38,551 bases of DNA. Source: Perkinsus marinus ATCC 50983 (lineage: Eukaryota; Perkinsozoa; Perkinsida; Perkinsidae). Numbering within the stretch: position 1 is the first letter of the stretch; the number at the start of each line of letters is the position of its first letter. A program made the position numbers and the translations under genes. Positions 29,834 through 38,551 of the stretch are shown in pieces. The notes under the pieces are model-generated. The model searched no databases and was not told the DNA's origin. It saw only the letters and a program-made list of their open reading frames with translations. The stretch covers positions 483,958 through 522,508 of the forward strand of contig NW_003213889.1 in NCBI RefSeq assembly GCF_000006405.1, written 5' to 3'.

Positions 29834-31136
29834 TTACGAGCTGATCAAATCCACCGCATTCACACCACTGTCTCCGAGCTCAAGCCTACCCTTTCTCTCT
29901 GCGATGATGTTCGCTTCTCTCTGGTCATGCGGCAAGCTTACATACCATGATACATAAATATTCCATAAAAACGAACAACATCCATGGAAGAAATTGCGCA
30001 TGTGAGGTGCTATTATCAAATAGTTGAACGTCTGGCAGAGTGGTATCACGATAAGCGAATCACGGTATCTATCAGACAAAGAACAATCGAGCAGAGATGA
30101 GGGAAGGCTACTCTTCTAATTCAAAAGCTACTTGCGTCATCTGAAAGCATCACGGCTCTATTCATTTCTTCTCTAGAGTCGCCTCATGATGAACCAGCAC
30201 CAACGAGATAATAAAATTGGAGGCTAGTGCCCGAGCTCATCAAATTTGAAATGGATTCCGAGGAATTTGAATGAGACTACCTTGTCAGATCAAGATACAA
30301 TCAGATGGACCCCGCTGGAAGTCTAGCGAGTTTGCAACGGCAGTACAGACGAGTTTGGACACTCTGTACTGATAATCGTCATTAACACCGAAATGACCCT
30401 GATAACATTTGCATGATACAGTATTCCTCACTCGAGTTTTTCAAGGTGCGGCCATCTACATGATCGATGAAGAATGAGGACGTATCAAGAAACGATACTT
30501 TCTGTGGCAGGCTAGCATCGACAGCCCCAGAACATCGTACAGAAGAGGCCAATCCTCCATTATCCGGACCAGCGTATAGTCAGCGTTAGGATATCGCCCC
30601 CATGCGTTGAAGCCAATGAGAGATGCGAAGTATCTACATGGAGAGTATTTTGCTTTTGTGTTCAGCAGTTTACAATGGAGTCAGTGTGATCATCTCGGTA
30701 GCGAGCTTCGTCAGCCACCATTTCCGACCCGGGAGTCGAGGTTCCAGTACAAATGCCCACAGACTGTTCAATGGTAACTAATGTATGCAATTTGCCGATG
30801 TGGAGAATGCTTCCGTTGAACAAAATCGGTTACCATGCAAACGCTGCCTGCTGCCGCAAATATGAACGCTCTATCCCAGTCAGGCTCCTCTATCTTCCCG
30901 GTAGTCAGCCACTGAGCACATACATCCGATCCGCCCATGATAACAAACGAGTAAACTGAGGACCATATCATGCGCAATAGATGTATGTACTCGAACTTCT
31001 CATTATTACATGTCCGTCTTCCAACCGCCTTGACCTTATCCATATTCTCAGCCGTACCAAGGCGCTGCCGTAGCATCATCGTCCATCGACCAAAGGAACG
31101 GAATGTTCGCCGCGTTGTACGTGATAGGGAAGTCAT
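29834..31136 (-). CDS. Mpv17/PMP22-family membrane protein
   Basis: Mpv17/PMP22 proteins are four-helix proteins of the inner mitochondrial or peroxisomal membrane. Exon 1 (31136 to about 30834) starts at an ATG with an Arg-rich, mitochondrial-type leader (MTSLSRTTRRTFRSFGRW). It then reads FVIMGGSDVCAQWL and DWDRAFIFAAAGS, matching the family's GD.xAQ and DxxR motifs. Later exons have LPGRKWWLTKLATEMITLTP (about 30760-30670), YFASLIGFNAWG (near 30630) and the diagnostic C-terminal block RNFFHGCCSFLWNIYVSW, preceded by VIPLCQTFNYLIIAPH (30079-29930). A stretch near 30490-30395 (FFIDHVDGRTLKNSSEEYC) is open but not typical and could be an insert. The phase at the first junction is not resolved. 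Confidence 0.68.
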
Positions 31137-31168
31137 GATGAAGTGGGCCTATTTCGCCCTTACTGAGA

Positions 31169-31500
31169 TCGATTTCCCCGGCCGGGGCAACTATGCCATC
31201 CCGTGATACGCCATGGTACGATCGATTCCGCTCGATGGGGCAACTATGCCACCTCAAATTAAACCTTAATAAGACCATTCCGCTGGATAGGGCAACTATG
31301 CCATCCCAATATGTGCCTTAATCCAATCAATCTCGCTGGACGGTGCAACAATGCCATCCCAACGTGGGCCCCAGAACGATCAATTCGACTGGATGGGGAA
31401 ACTATTCTATCCCAAGATATGTTCTAGTAGGATCAATTCCATTGGATGGGGCCACTATGCCATCCCAAGACATGCCTCAGTAACATCAATTCCGCAGGAT
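31169..31500 (+). repeat. 53-base tandem repeat, six units
   Basis: The core GGCAACTATGCCATCCC or close variants recurs at 31186, 31239, 31291, 31344, 31397 and 31450, spacing 52-53. A typical unit is GATCAATTCCGCTGGATGG, then the core, then AAGATATGCCTTAGTA. In each unit GGATGG pairs with CCATCC around the core, a small hairpin; the first unit has the 12-base palindrome CCCCGGCCGGGG (31176-31187). It lies between two genes' flanks. A related array in opposite orientation is at 35425-35610. Confidence 0.85.
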
Positions 31501-32460
31501 TATTGATTTAATCCTGCGATTATTATTGATGGTGAGCTCCCACGGGGCACATCTCTCCCTGAGCATTGGTCTAATTGAAAGCTGTCGATGTTAATATATG
31601 CACGATACTAAGCATAATATCAACGAAAACAACAGGTGGGTGGGGAGATGAAATAGGTTCGAGTATGGGAGCACCCTTGCACGTAAGCTACGACTACGGC
31701 AACAAGTTCGTCGCCGATCAATTGTTTATCCCCCATACAACACAATCACAACAACTGACCACAGAAATGTTATTTCTTCCCTTTCCAAGCCCCAGGTTGT
31801 TCCTTATCACCTGTCCAGACATCGCGTAACTGATGACTCCAAGACCGTCCTTTCCGGCCATTCGAAATGTTAGCCTGATATGAGATGTGACCTAACAGAT
31901 TGCATGTGACTGCAGTGTTACCTGCTCTGAGCCTCCAGGTGGTAAATCGATGGCAGGTTTGTTAGGGCCCACGGGATTGGCATGAGGTAATTTAGGTACG
32001 ACTTTGATCAAGGCATTATTATCTACAGCATGGGCCATTCCAGAGAAGACACCAGTGACGTCGTGGCATAGGCGATTGAATACAAAGGCACACGCGATCA
32101 AGTGGCAGGTCCAATAGACGATTGAATAGGGATACAGTGAAAAACCAAATCAGAGCGTTGATTCGGCACATATCAGTATGATTGTACTCTGGCTAATTTC
32201 CTTAGAGCGAGAGGCATTCTATGACTTCATCTTCAAAGAAGTGCTAGTACTCCCGTCCATTCTAGAATCCCTCTCCAACTACACCTCGTTTGTTCCTGCT
32301 CTATCCTAATCTGCTTCCTGTTGGCCTCTATATCCTGGTTCGACCCCGTGTGTGATCCGATAAGAGGCGACACTAGAGAATCATAGCTCGAGGATAGGTT
32401 ACCATAATCCGACTGAGTTGACCGACATCATTGCCCTACACTCAAGGCCACACTGAGCTA
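31501..32460. other. Mostly unassigned, one possible minus-strand exon
   Basis: A minus-strand open stretch at about 32101-31921 (FVFNRLCHDVTGVFSG, then KPAIDLPPGGSEQ before GTAACA) looks like an exon. It may be the 3' part of the seven-helix membrane gene or a separate gene. The rest shows nothing I can support. Confidence 0.35.
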
Positions 32461-32466
32461 GCTTAC

Positions 32467-33811
32467 TTGATAGCCACCACCATGGACTCCAGCTCGACCA
32501 GAAGGTCGAGTGGCAGGCCAGAAGACTATAAGAATGAGCAGCGAAGGTATCCATTCCGTGATACAGTAGACCTAGAAGCGCCAGTAGGGAATAAAGATAA
32601 CTAGAAGTTCTCACCAGAGAGTCCCAAGCCAGGCGATCAACGTTCGAAGGACCGTACGTCTTCATGACCCCGACTCCGTAGAGTAGACATAACATACCTC
32701 TTATGAGAAATATGAGCGGGCACGTCACTGTCAGAATAAGAACCTGATAGAGTCTGTGTTGTGATGAACATTGAGAGCTTATTACTCGACTGAGAACCGC
32801 ATGATTATTGCTGGCCTCAGTCGGCGACACTCCGGCCATTGAGCGCTGTCTTCGAGATCGGTCTTTCAACTGCACCGCTACCTGTATCTGAGAGGGATTG
32901 GCTCTATGGAAGACACAAGGACTTGACTTTCACCCCGTAATAGAAGAATAATATAGCGCAGAGAAGGTAAAGCAGACCCACTATAAAAAATATGTACCTA
33001 CCAGTGAACGAGTGTAATCGGCGATTTTTTAGACTTACTAGAACTTACTGACTATATTGATGCCACGCTTCGAGAAGGAAAGTGACTGCCGATATAATCA
33101 CAAAAACACCATATCTGCAGGGGAAAGGAAGAGTGATTGAGCCTTTGGAGGCGATGAATAGTACACTGCAATGTTGAAAAAAATGCAGAGTGGCCGTAAC
33201 AAGGGATATGATACTAAGATGGCTGCATAGTACACCTGGGAAGACAATAATAGGAGCTGCGGTTACTGATGTTACTTGAGCCCAGAATAGTATAACGATG
33301 CTGTAGGTTGAGAGGAAGAGCAGAGAAGGGAAGTCCATGAAGCAGTAGTTGGTCCAGCCCTGATATGAATGATGTTTGATGACAGTATTGCTTACGATAG
33401 GGCCCAACCTGGACAGAATGCTCCCATACATGCTCTCTAACCTCATTATGAACGACAGCATCGACGATCATGCTCACTGCTCTGGCTAGATTTGATAGGC
33501 ATAAACCGATAAGGAAGAGCTTGCGCGTGTGGCTACCAGTGAGCGACACTGCCGGGGCCTGAGACAAAAGGTACGATTCCAAGATATTCGAGGTGGCCAC
33601 ATGTCGACTCCATTATTACAGCATCTCCTCCACGTCTTTCGGCTCGTTTCTGTTGTATCAACTGCCCCGCGATAACGGCTACTATTAGCATGAAAAGGAC
33701 ACAGTCGCCGTAGGCGAGCCAAGAAGCCTTGGCAGAGTGAGGTGTGAATAGAGGGAGATCTTCATAGTTTGGAGGGATATTCTCAGGCTGTGCAGTGGAT
33801 AGAGTGTCCAT
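32467..33811 (-). CDS. THH1/TOM1/TOM3-like seven-helix membrane protein
   Basis: Exons 33811-33620, 33558-33409 and 33359-33276 join in phase, followed by one from 33235 and others down to about 32467. The start MDTLSTAQPENIPPNYEDLP leads to a first helix (CVLFMLIVAVIAGQLI). Next comes KLFLIGLCLSNLARAVSM. The signature block follows: NYCFMDFPSLLFLSTYSIVI, then LFWAQ, VYYAAILV and LLRPLCIFFNIAVYY. Later exons carry CPLIFLIRG (about 32720), DRLAWDSL (about 32625) and ITEWIPSLLILIVF (32572-32467). The F-x-D-x-P then TY....LFWA pattern and order of helices match the THH1/TOM1/TOM3 family, known from plants, where it supports tobamovirus replication; its native role is unclear. The C-terminal end is not fixed. 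Some assumed introns would be under 30 bases, so junctions there are provisional. Confidence 0.68.
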
Positions 33812-33879
33812 GGTGTCCGGGTGAAGCTATATTATAGCACATTCATATGAATCGAACGCTGTACCCAGTACGCAGAAGG

Positions 33880-33945
33880 AGAAAGTTGAGAGTAATGCTT
33901 CATCCGAAGGTCGCAAATTCGATCCCCAGTGACGGTATTTCTTCT
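33880..33945 (+). mobile_element. SINE-like remnant next to foldback element
   Basis: GGTCGCAAATTCGATCCCC (about 33909-33927) nearly matches the B-box stretch at about 8541-8559, and the bases before it (CTTCATCCGAA) are tRNA-arm-like. No functional tRNA fold. It ends about 30 bases before the foldback element. Confidence 0.35.
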
Positions 33946-34227
33946 GTCCCCATCGCGCACTTCACGCCATTGGGCCTGTTTCGTAGGAGCAAATTGCGCC
34001 TTAAACGTAAGTAACGCCTTAAGTATACCTTGGGCCTGTTTCACAAGGATACTTAATTTAAGGCGCCTTAAATATGGGAGCAACTTAAGGAGTTACTTAA
34101 GGTATACTTAAGAAGTACTCAACTCATTTCACAACGTTTAGGAGCAACTTAAGGAGCTCCTTAACTTAAGGCGTACTTAAGTATCTACTTAACCATGGTT
34201 ACAGGTATAGAATAGAATTACACGTTT

Positions 34228-34299
34228 GTGTAAATGCTACAGTGGTTAGGTTGTCTGTTTACCACACGATCGGCGCAGGTTCAAATCTGAGGTATGCTG
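34228..34299 (+). mobile_element. tRNA-like SINE head inside the foldback element
   Basis: TGCTACAGTGGTTAGG (34235) is a near-perfect A box and GGTTCAAATC (34278) a B box, 43 bases apart as in a real tRNA. But the presumed acceptor ends and T stem do not pair, so it is a tRNA-derived remnant. Confidence 0.5.
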
Positions 34300-34714
34300 T
34301 TTCTATGGTCGTTTACTGTTTCGCAACTACTTTCCTCGATCATGGGTAAGGTATCAATGGTAAGTTACCATTGGTAACGATTTGCAAGGAGATTTCCCAC
34401 GAATTACAATGTTAGCTAGAATAAGTCACTCAACGGTCCGCTAAGTAGAAAATATACTCATGTGAACTCAAGGTGACGCAAATCACTGAAATATCTCCAA
34501 GTCGCTGCAACTATCTGCGAACGTAGCTCTTGCGAAGAGCGTTCCCGACACCATCCACTGGAGCATCTGGGTCAATCAGAGTTATTCGAGATGACTGTGA
34601 TTGACCCAGATCCTCATCTCCTGTTCACAAGCAGCAAACATTGCCTCCTCGACGTTTTGCAGTGGCTGATTCTTAAAGGTGACCATATTGTGAAGTTCGA
34701 TTCGGCTTTTGCTG

Positions 34715-34890
34715 CGTGAAGGAAATGAACTCTTAGCTCGATTTCTTTGCCTCTCTGGACAAGTGGGAGAGCACCGTGCTGCCATTCGTAAGGTCTCCGG
34801 TTCGACCCCTGCGAGATGCAATATCAAAGCATCGTACTTCGAAGGGTCCCTGGTTCAATCCCTGTGGGCTGCAATATTCGAACACGGTAC
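34715..34890 (+). mobile_element. Second tRNA-like segment with duplicated tail
   Basis: TGGACAAGTGGGAGAGCACC resembles a D arm (A box) and CTCCGGTTCGACCCCTGCG (about 34787-34805) a T arm. About 55 bases on, a second similar tail follows: CCCTGGTTCAATCCCTGTG, then GGCTGCAATATTCG. The two tails share the ending TGCAATAT, suggesting a local tandem duplication. Confidence 0.45.
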
Positions 34891-35424
34891 TTAAGTATCT
34901 ATTTAGGTAGGGTCGGCTCTACCTTAATAAAATTTAAGGAATACTTAAGTTGCTCCTTAAGTACGCATGTTGTGAAATGCTTCTCGTGAATGCTTAAGTA
35001 TATGCACAGAAACTTAAGGCGCCTTAAGTATTCCTAAACTTAAGGCGCCTTAACGTGCTTACTTAAGTAGTGAAATAGGATGTCCTAATTACTTAAGGTA
35101 TACTTAAGGCGTTACTTAAGTTTAAGGCGCAATCTGCTCCTATGAAACAGGCCCCTTAAGTAACTCCTTGAGTTGCTCCTAAATTTAAGGCGCCTTGAAT
35201 TAAGTATCCTTGTGTAACAGGCCCATTATTTCACGAGTGCCACTAACGTCATGATGGGATGCTCCACCATTGCGTCCGAAACCGTCCACTTCAGGCGAAA
35301 TCGGTTTTGCAGCGAAACTGACATCCACGATTGGTGGAAGTTGAAGTTAGTTGGGTCATGCAAACACAATTAATCTTTCTATCACTTGCTCCCACCAAAT
35401 GGATCGTACTAAGGCATATCTTGG

Positions 35425-35610
35425 AATTACAGCATAGGCGCTCCGGCTGATGGAATCGCTTGTAGTTGGAGCTGTGGCATAGGTGTCCCGAGGGATGAAA
35501 TTGATTGAACTGATGCACATCTTGAGGTTGTGGCATAGGTGTCCCGTCCGATAGAACTCGTTGTAATTAGACGTTTCTTGGGGTTATGGCATAGGTGCCC
35601 CACCCGACGG
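35425..35610 (-). repeat. Inverted relative of the 53-base repeat
   Basis: GCATAGGTGTCCC or a variant recurs at about 35432, 35477, 35533 and 35589 (spacing 45, 56, 56). On the minus strand the units read CAATTTCATCCCTCGGGACA then CCTATGCCAC. They line up with the plus-strand repeat at 31169-31500 (ATTCC, GGATGGGGC, ACTATGCCAT; AAGATATGCCTTAGTA). The array ends about 110 bases before the subtilisin gene. Confidence 0.65.
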
Positions 35611-35699
35611 ATTTGTTTTCACTGAGAGCGAAATAGGCCCCTGAAAGGTGTAGCGCTGTCCCGTCGTGTTCTCATCTAATGCGGAGACTAACATGAACA

Positions 35700-35727
35700 A
35701 CCTGTTACCTCAGTTAGTTCCGTTAAC
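35700..35727 (+). promoter_or_regulatory. Candidate spliced-leader acceptor and short leader
   Basis: CCTGTTACCTCAG ends at 35713, leaving a 14-base leader before the ATG. Perkinsus mRNAs are known to receive a trans-spliced leader, which would use such a site. No leader relic is present in the DNA here, so this rests on motif and position only. Confidence 0.35.
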
Positions 35728-37242
35728 ATGTTTCTGTTACTTTTCCCCTTATTCCTTCTTGGTCTTGGAAAGGCGGTTAACGTCAAAGACAATAAGACGC
35801 TCGTCTCGGTCACTCGCCGATCTCCTCCCAGTGGTATAGTCTCAATATCGTCAACCAGAGAATCGATTGTGCATGATGCTGTTGACGTCAGTGCAATCCC
35901 TCACATGCTTGCTAACAATGTGGGCAATTTGCGTCGGCTCAGTGACAGCCGATTGGCTGCTGTTGAACGTTGCCTGCAGAACCCACACGCCGTTGAGACA
36001 TTGGCTATGATTGGTGTTCAGAGTGTCGACACTCTGTCCGAGGACTGTCCGGTCAGCTTAGATGAAGTGAAGGCCTACCTCGAGGAAGCTGGTGACGAGC
36101 TTGGTTTGGACGTCTTATGCGAACCCAATATTGAGATGAGGATCGTTGATGGTGTAAATGAGGCAAGAATTGCCGATGCAACTGAACAAGTGGCAGGTTG
36201 GTTCGGCAACAGTCCCAAGTCCGATGTGGATTCGGACGACCCGTTGGCTCGATATCAGGACAATCTGCAGCTGATAAACATCGATGGTGCCTGGAGGAAC
36301 GTTGACAATTCTGGTAAGACTCCTCAAGAGATCATCCTCGCCATCGTTGATACCGGCGTGGATAGTTCGCATCCTGACCTCAAGGACCAGATGTGGACAG
36401 CGTCTGATGGCTCCCACGGCTACAACTTCGTGGATAACGACGAGAATACTTCTGACCTGAATGGTCACGGTACTCATTGTGCCGGTATTGCGGCAGCTCA
36501 GACTGATAATGATGTTGGCATTGCAGGCATCGCTGACGTTAAGATCATGGCCTTGCGTGCTTTCGGCGCTGATGGTACTGGCGGTATGTTAGCCACTCTC
36601 AACGGCCTTAACTGGGCAGTTGCTCATGGGGCTACAGTATCATCTCATTCATACACTGCTGATGGGTCTAGCAGAGTTTTCTTGCAGGCTATCCAGAACG
36701 CTGCCAAAGTCGGACATATCGTTGTGGTAGCATCTGGTAATGACGGTGTCAATGTTGATGAGGATCCCAGGTTTCCCTGCTCCTTCACCACTCAAGTACC
36801 CTCTATGATGTGTGTGGGCTCTACCTCGTCCATTGCTCCGCCTAAGGTATCCTTCTTCTCGGATACGGGCTCTGCAGTTAATATTGCTGCGCCTGGAGAG
36901 AATATTGTTTCGACTTGGCCAGGCGACAGATATGCTGTTCTGGATGGCACTTCCATGGCCACCCCTCATGTAGCTGGTGTTACAGCTATGCTCGCGACAT
37001 TGGGCTTGAAGGGTCAAGATTTGACGAATACTGTCCTTGGCAGTCAGTCGCAAAAGCTCGTGGCCAATGGCACTACTATGAACTTTGGTGAGCTGGATGC
37101 TCAGAATGCAGTTCTTATGTCTCTAAATACCAGTTCACCCAGTGGAGTTACCACTTCTCCACCCACCTCGTCTTCCTCTGCTAGGTCTCTATGCGGTTCA
37201 TTCTTCTCTGTGGCTATTGGACTTGCCTTAGCGATGATGTAA
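35728..37242 (+). CDS. Secreted subtilisin-like serine protease (S8), probably GPI-anchored
   Basis: Intronless frame of 504 residues. MFLLLFPLFLLGLGKAV is a signal peptide. Residues about 20-170 form a propeptide. The S8 domain (about 180-425) has the full triad: Asp208 in AIVDTGVD, His247 in NGHGTHCAGI and Ser409 in DGTSMATPHVAG, with the oxyanion Asn338 in VVASGNDG. It should therefore be active after prodomain removal. The tail is Ser/Thr/Pro-rich (SSPSGVTTSPPTSSSS) followed by a hydrophobic end (GSFFSVAIGLALAMM), the layout of a GPI-anchor signal. Similar extracellular subtilisins are known virulence-linked proteases of Perkinsus. An AG after a pyrimidine-rich stretch at 35713, 14 bases before the ATG, is a good spliced-leader acceptor. 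The 3' end overlaps a short minus-strand frame. Confidence 0.95.
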   Translation: MFLLLFPLFLLGLGKAVNVKDNKTLVSVTRRSPPSGIVSISSTRESIVHDAVDVSAIPHMLANNVGNLRRLSDSRLAAVERCLQNPHAVETLAMIGVQSVDTLSEDCPVSLDEVKAYLEEAGDELGLDVLCEPNIEMRIVDGVNEARIADATEQVAGWFGNSPKSDVDSDDPLARYQDNLQLINIDGAWRNVDNSGKTPQEIILAIVDTGVDSSHPDLKDQMWTASDGSHGYNFVDNDENTSDLNGHGTHCAGIAAAQTDNDVGIAGIADVKIMALRAFGADGTGGMLATLNGLNWAVAHGATVSSHSYTADGSSRVFLQAIQNAAKVGHIVVVASGNDGVNVDEDPRFPCSFTTQVPSMMCVGSTSSIAPPKVSFFSDTGSAVNIAAPGENIVSTWPGDRYAVLDGTSMATPHVAGVTAMLATLGLKGQDLTNTVLGSQSQKLVANGTTMNFGELDAQNAVLMSLNTSSPSGVTTSPPTSSSSARSLCGSFFSVAIGLALAMM

Positions 37243-37410
37243 TGCCTTAGGCATTAGCCAGCTGGGTCCTCTAGTGACGATTTTGTATAGCTCGCATCGT
37301 CTGAGACGCTGTAGTTCTTCTTTTGTTACTTCTATGGGTGATTTCCTACCATGGTGATAGAATACTGATGTTGAAGGATTCTTTGTTTTCTTTTTCGGCG
37401 GTTGTGCCAT
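37228..37410 (-). CDS. Possible small basic protein convergent with the subtilisin
   Basis: ATG at 37410 gives 60 residues: MAQPPKKKTKNPSTSVFYHH, then KSPIEVTKEELQRLRRCELY and a basic end. The lysine-rich start looks like a nuclear signal. Its stop lies within the last codons of the subtilisin, so the two would overlap tail to tail by 15 bases. It could instead be a first exon (a GTAGGA donor follows HH). No family recognised. Confidence 0.3.
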   Translation of the reverse strand: MAQPPKKKTKNPSTSVFYHHGRKSPIEVTKEELQRLRRCELYKIVTRGPSWLMPKALHHR

Positions 37411-38551
37411 AATGATAGTTCCGTCTCATGTAGTACTGCTCATCGTTGAGTTGAGTATGGTGAATGCGCGAGTAGCTGAGATGTTGCCAACGCAGTTCCT
37501 CAATTTTCCCCTATTGAACACGATACCTCGGCTCCACCGATTGATTCAGGTTCGAATCTAGTGGAAGGCAGCTTTGCAGGTTGTGGCTGATAGTAGTCGG
37601 GAACCGACCACGGTGAGAGGCCTTAACTTGAAAACTGCGTGCTTTGGATCGGGGAGATGTACGCATAAGTCGTGTGTATCACGGATGGTTGTATGCGAGC
37701 GGTTCGAAAGGATGTTATATTGAGGGGATGATTTGTGTCGGTGTTCCTGAAAGCGAAGAATGGCGCGACAGCTATTGGTTGGTCAGACAGCGCAACCTTC
37801 TGATTGAGGGAGAGACCGAATTCTTGATGAATAAGCCTCTACGTACCTCTTTCAGCGCTGTGTTGTTTTACTAGGATACTACCGTTAGGATGTCTCATCA
37901 CCAAGGTACCTTGAATTCCCGAGAGGGCAATGCCGCATCAGATCAAACTCTATACATTTTCGTTGGTATTCTGGTGCTGATTATACCTTGGTACCACTCC
38001 ATGCTTAGATTACGTCGGCCTTGGGTGCTCTAACGCTCGATGTTCTCGGACCAGGGCTTGGATGCCAGCGTGGTTTTAGGGTTATGTGTTTTTGTGTGTA
38101 TATTACGCCTCTAGAATGATGAAACTACCAGGGAAATGCTTTACGGCTAAGCTCATGGAAGGAGTTTCACTGAGGTAGTGCGTTCTGAGCTTGTTGTAGG
38201 CTTCGGGATAAATATGAATTAAAGTGGTGGTTGGACCACCATGAACCACGGTCCGTGGTTCAAGATTGGAAAGATCTTGGTATGAGCGGTTGAAAAAAGT
38301 AGTGTTGTGGGAGTAACCATGAGGGGCGCTTAGAGCTGGAGCAACGACCTACAGCAACCAGCTGCGCCCAACTAGCTATTGTTCCAGTATACCATATAGG
38401 TATGATGACTGCGTAAGATTCCATTACAAGTCAAGTGTGAAAATTCTCTATTTGTTGGACCTGGGAAGTCAATCGGTCAACTTTCGGATAGTGGTGGCCA
38501 ATTGAGTGGATGCCTCTGTATACCACTCGTTTGGTAGGTTGTGTTATGTCG
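37411..38551. other. Right edge without a firm gene
   Basis: A plus-strand open stretch at about 37644-37874 (YHGWLYASGSKGCYIEGM, then VPESEEWRDSYWLVRQRN) has protein-like texture but starts from TTG with no splice context. A T-arm-like GATTCAGGTTCGAATC lies at about 37545-37560. A double hairpin lies at 38226-38261. Nothing else is supported. Confidence 0.35.
38226..38261. other. Twin perfect hairpins
   Basis: GGTGGTTGGACCACC (6-base stem, 3-base loop) is followed after two bases by GAACCACGGTCCGTGGTTC (8-base stem, 3-base loop). The stems share the word ACCAC, so alternative pairings between them are also possible. Not in a recognised gene. Confidence 0.6.

Larger units (their letters stand above)
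33972..35224. mobile_element. Foldback-type element with interleaved terminal inverted repeats
   Basis: Four copies of the end sequence GGGCCTGTTTC (one reads GTTAC) occur: at 33972 and 34032 facing right, and ending at 35154 and 35224 facing left. The left block A (33972-34031) matches in inverse the inner right block A' (about 35095-35154), and left block B (34032-34103) matches the outer right block B' (35154-35224). A third pair, C, lies inside (34119-34155 with about 34940-34985). ATT flanks both outer ends (33969-33971 and 35225-35227), a possible 3-base target duplication. The arms are full of CTTAAG and of 16-18 base palindromes such as ATTTAAGGCGCCTTAAAT (34056-34073). No transposase. 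tRNA-like sequence fills part of the centre. Confidence 0.8.

Noticed and set aside
31169-31500. CRISPR-like array of 53-base units
   Set aside because: The whole unit is repeated, including the part between conserved cores, so there are no unique spacers. It is a minisatellite.
34228-34299. Possible functional tRNA gene
   Set aside because: A and B boxes and spacing are right, but the acceptor ends do not pair and the T stem has three mismatches.
37500-37575. Possible tRNA (GGTTCGAATC near 37551)
   Set aside because: The B-box word is part of a small hairpin GATTC/GAATC. D and acceptor arms are missing.

Overview
The window reads as nuclear DNA of a protist alveolate, most likely a Perkinsus species. 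This is inferred from three things: many short GT-AG introns (about 30-60 bases) in compact genes, a cluster of small secreted Cys-rich or Thr/Ser-rich proteins, and an intronless secreted subtilisin (35728-37242) of the type Perkinsus is known for. No rRNA, functional tRNA, CRISPR array or bacterial-style operon was found. There are two 100-base N gaps (10727-10826 and 26927-27026).

Left part (1-10.5 kb). A 208-base hairpin-rich sequence is present twice (70-277, 447-654). It is followed on the plus strand by a multi-exon non-canonical poly(A) polymerase/TUTase (TRF4-like) whose 11 core exons (2194-4206) close in frame. A run of minus-strand genes follows: a secreted protein (5634-6047), a large Cys-rich gene (about 6149-9258), a Pro/Gln-rich protein (9348-10007) and a CxC/CxxC protein (10055-10510).

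Middle (10.8-24.7 kb). In order: a minus-strand coiled-coil/membrane gene (about 10869-12540); plus-strand genes for a phospho-site-rich protein and three small secreted proteins (13466-16329); a probable minus-strand secreted protein; a complete minus-strand 5-formyltetrahydrofolate cyclo-ligase (17173-18093); a complete 12-exon CELF/Bruno-type RNA-binding protein with a WW domain between RRM2 and RRM3 (19220-22198); and a multi-pass membrane protein (22497-24660).

Right part (25-38.5 kb). A 217-base satellite appears as two blocks either side of an N gap, each block starting with the same leader, which suggests a duplicated contig end. After it come an Mpv17/PMP22 membrane protein, a 53-base tandem repeat, a THH1/TOM1/TOM3-like seven-helix membrane protein, a foldback element with interleaved terminal inverted repeats (33972-35224), an inverted relative of the 53-base repeat, and the subtilisin with a GPI-type tail.

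Six dispersed copies of a roughly 170-base MITE-like repeat (4.8, 10.5, 11.1, 12.6, 20.0, 20.8 kb) lie in introns or between genes. Several T-arm/B-box sequences look like tRNA-derived SINE remnants. Known functions are housekeeping: folate salvage, RNA tailing, splicing or RNA binding, membrane proteins. The secreted proteins and protease fit a parasite interacting with its host. Exon models were built by eye. Those for the folate enzyme, the poly(A) polymerase core, the CELF protein and the small secreted genes keep phase throughout; the others are partial.
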